Assembly: GCF_000225345.1 (NCBI RefSeq)
Contig: NC_015977.1
Span: 1,347,501 to 1,411,500 of the forward strand
DNA length: 64,000 nt
Direction: 5' to 3'
Origin: Roseburia hominis A2-183
GTDB lineage: Bacteria; Bacillota; Clostridia; Lachnospirales; Lachnospiraceae
How positions within the stretch are numbered: position 1 is the stretch's first letter; each line of letters starts with the position of its first letter. Position numbers and translations under genes: made by a program. Shown one piece after another: positions 63,908 to 64,000 of the stretch. Below the pieces are notes generated by a model that searched no databases, was not told the origin of the DNA, and saw only the letters and a list, made by a program, of their open reading frames with translations.

Positions 63908-64000
63908 ATGAGACTGACAGAATTATTAAAGACCGATCAGGTTACGATTTCCTGTGAGCTGTTTCCACCCAAACAGGGGGCGCAGCTTGCCAATTACAAA
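63908..64000 (+). CDS. metF: methylenetetrahydrofolate reductase, 5' end only
   Basis: 31 codons before the window ends, starting MRLTELLKTDQVTISCELFP then PKQGAQLANYK. The block ISCELFPPK is the start of the MetF barrel (strand 1 with the catalytic Glu). AGAGCAG precedes the ATG, 28 nt after greA. MetF reduces methylene-THF to methyl-THF, the methyl donor for methionine synthase and the acetyl-CoA pathway. Confidence 0.85.
   Translation, partial: MRLTELLKTDQVTISCELFPPKQGAQLANYK

Noticed and set aside
1..64000. tRNA, rRNA, CRISPR arrays, prophage or complete insertion sequences
   Set aside because: Reading through the intergenic regions showed no tRNA-like cloverleaf with GTTCRA loop, no regular short repeats with spacers, and no transposase or integrase gene. 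A dedicated search tool could still find a degenerate case.

Overview
The window looks like a chromosomal segment of a moderately GC-rich Gram-positive anaerobe of the Lachnospiraceae (Clostridium cluster XIVa). The evidence is the hybrid-cluster protein, pyruvate phosphate dikinase, the giant two-ASKHA 2-hydroxyacyl-CoA dehydratase activator, a RACo-like corrinoid reactivator, several family-typical uncharacterised proteins (DUF6033, DUF6056, DUF1015, DUF5131) and strong AGGAGG ribosome-binding sites. The species cannot be fixed from the sequence alone. I see no rRNA, tRNA, CRISPR array, prophage or complete insertion sequence.

Layout. 1-3351: 3' end of a FliB-like lysine-N-methylase, then htpG on the minus strand with a CIRCE heat-shock operator. 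3456-8990: a large zinc-ribbon/coiled-coil protein of unknown function, a PdaA-like deacetylase and hcp. 9020-14700: a glycosyltransferase fused to a MarR-type DNA-binding domain (minus), a DUF6033 protein, a GNAT, a GH53 galactanase lipoprotein and a CrcB fluoride channel. 14758-15319: a 562-bp foldback element with diverged inverted arms. 15367-20769: the giant dehydratase activator (minus) and a protease-dead rhomboid-like protein. 20845-25070: aroC (minus) divergent from aroA-tgt-yajC. 25140-26606: a DUF6056 membrane protein broken by an in-frame amber codon. 26771-36165: leuB-ilvD-ilvB, serC-serA-DUF1015, an MscS channel and a cold-shock gene. 36416-43616: M16C peptidase, era-yqzL-recO, a lipoprotein and glycyl-tRNA synthetase. 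43744-46477: a sortase B / LCP / SPKTG surface-protein cluster. 46573-51641: ppdK, a MepA-like MATE exporter with a two-terminator leader, and a cytidylate-kinase-like protein. 51866-55624: MarR-TauE (minus), YitT, GNAT, exonuclease III (minus). 55739-64000: DUF5131, RACo-like protein, MATE, a REC-GGDEF*-EAL-PAS-REC protein with an HPt partner, a phosphopantetheinyl transferase, greA and the start of metF.

Most striking observation. The sortase cluster is preceded by a consensus -35 (TTGACA) and a near-consensus -10 (TACAAT) separated by a 21-nt spacer that carries a run of 13 G. Slippage of the run would change promoter spacing, so the cluster is probably phase variable; the state shown has too long a spacer and should be weak. 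The cluster encodes a class B sortase, an LCP-family protein and a secreted protein ending in SPKTG plus a membrane anchor, so it looks self-contained: enzyme, wall-ligation partner and substrate.

Other regulatory themes. Three genes (GH53 galactanase, MepA-like MATE, YitT) have good sigma-A promoters followed almost at +1 by terminator-like hairpins. The MATE leader has two such hairpins, both carrying AGCGTAARTCCAG in the loop, which suggests a tandem ligand-sensing leader (guanidine-IV/mepA type is my leading guess). Many upstream ATG/GTG/TTG codons lie within or before clear promoters, so several starts were moved downstream on promoter and ribosome-binding-site evidence.
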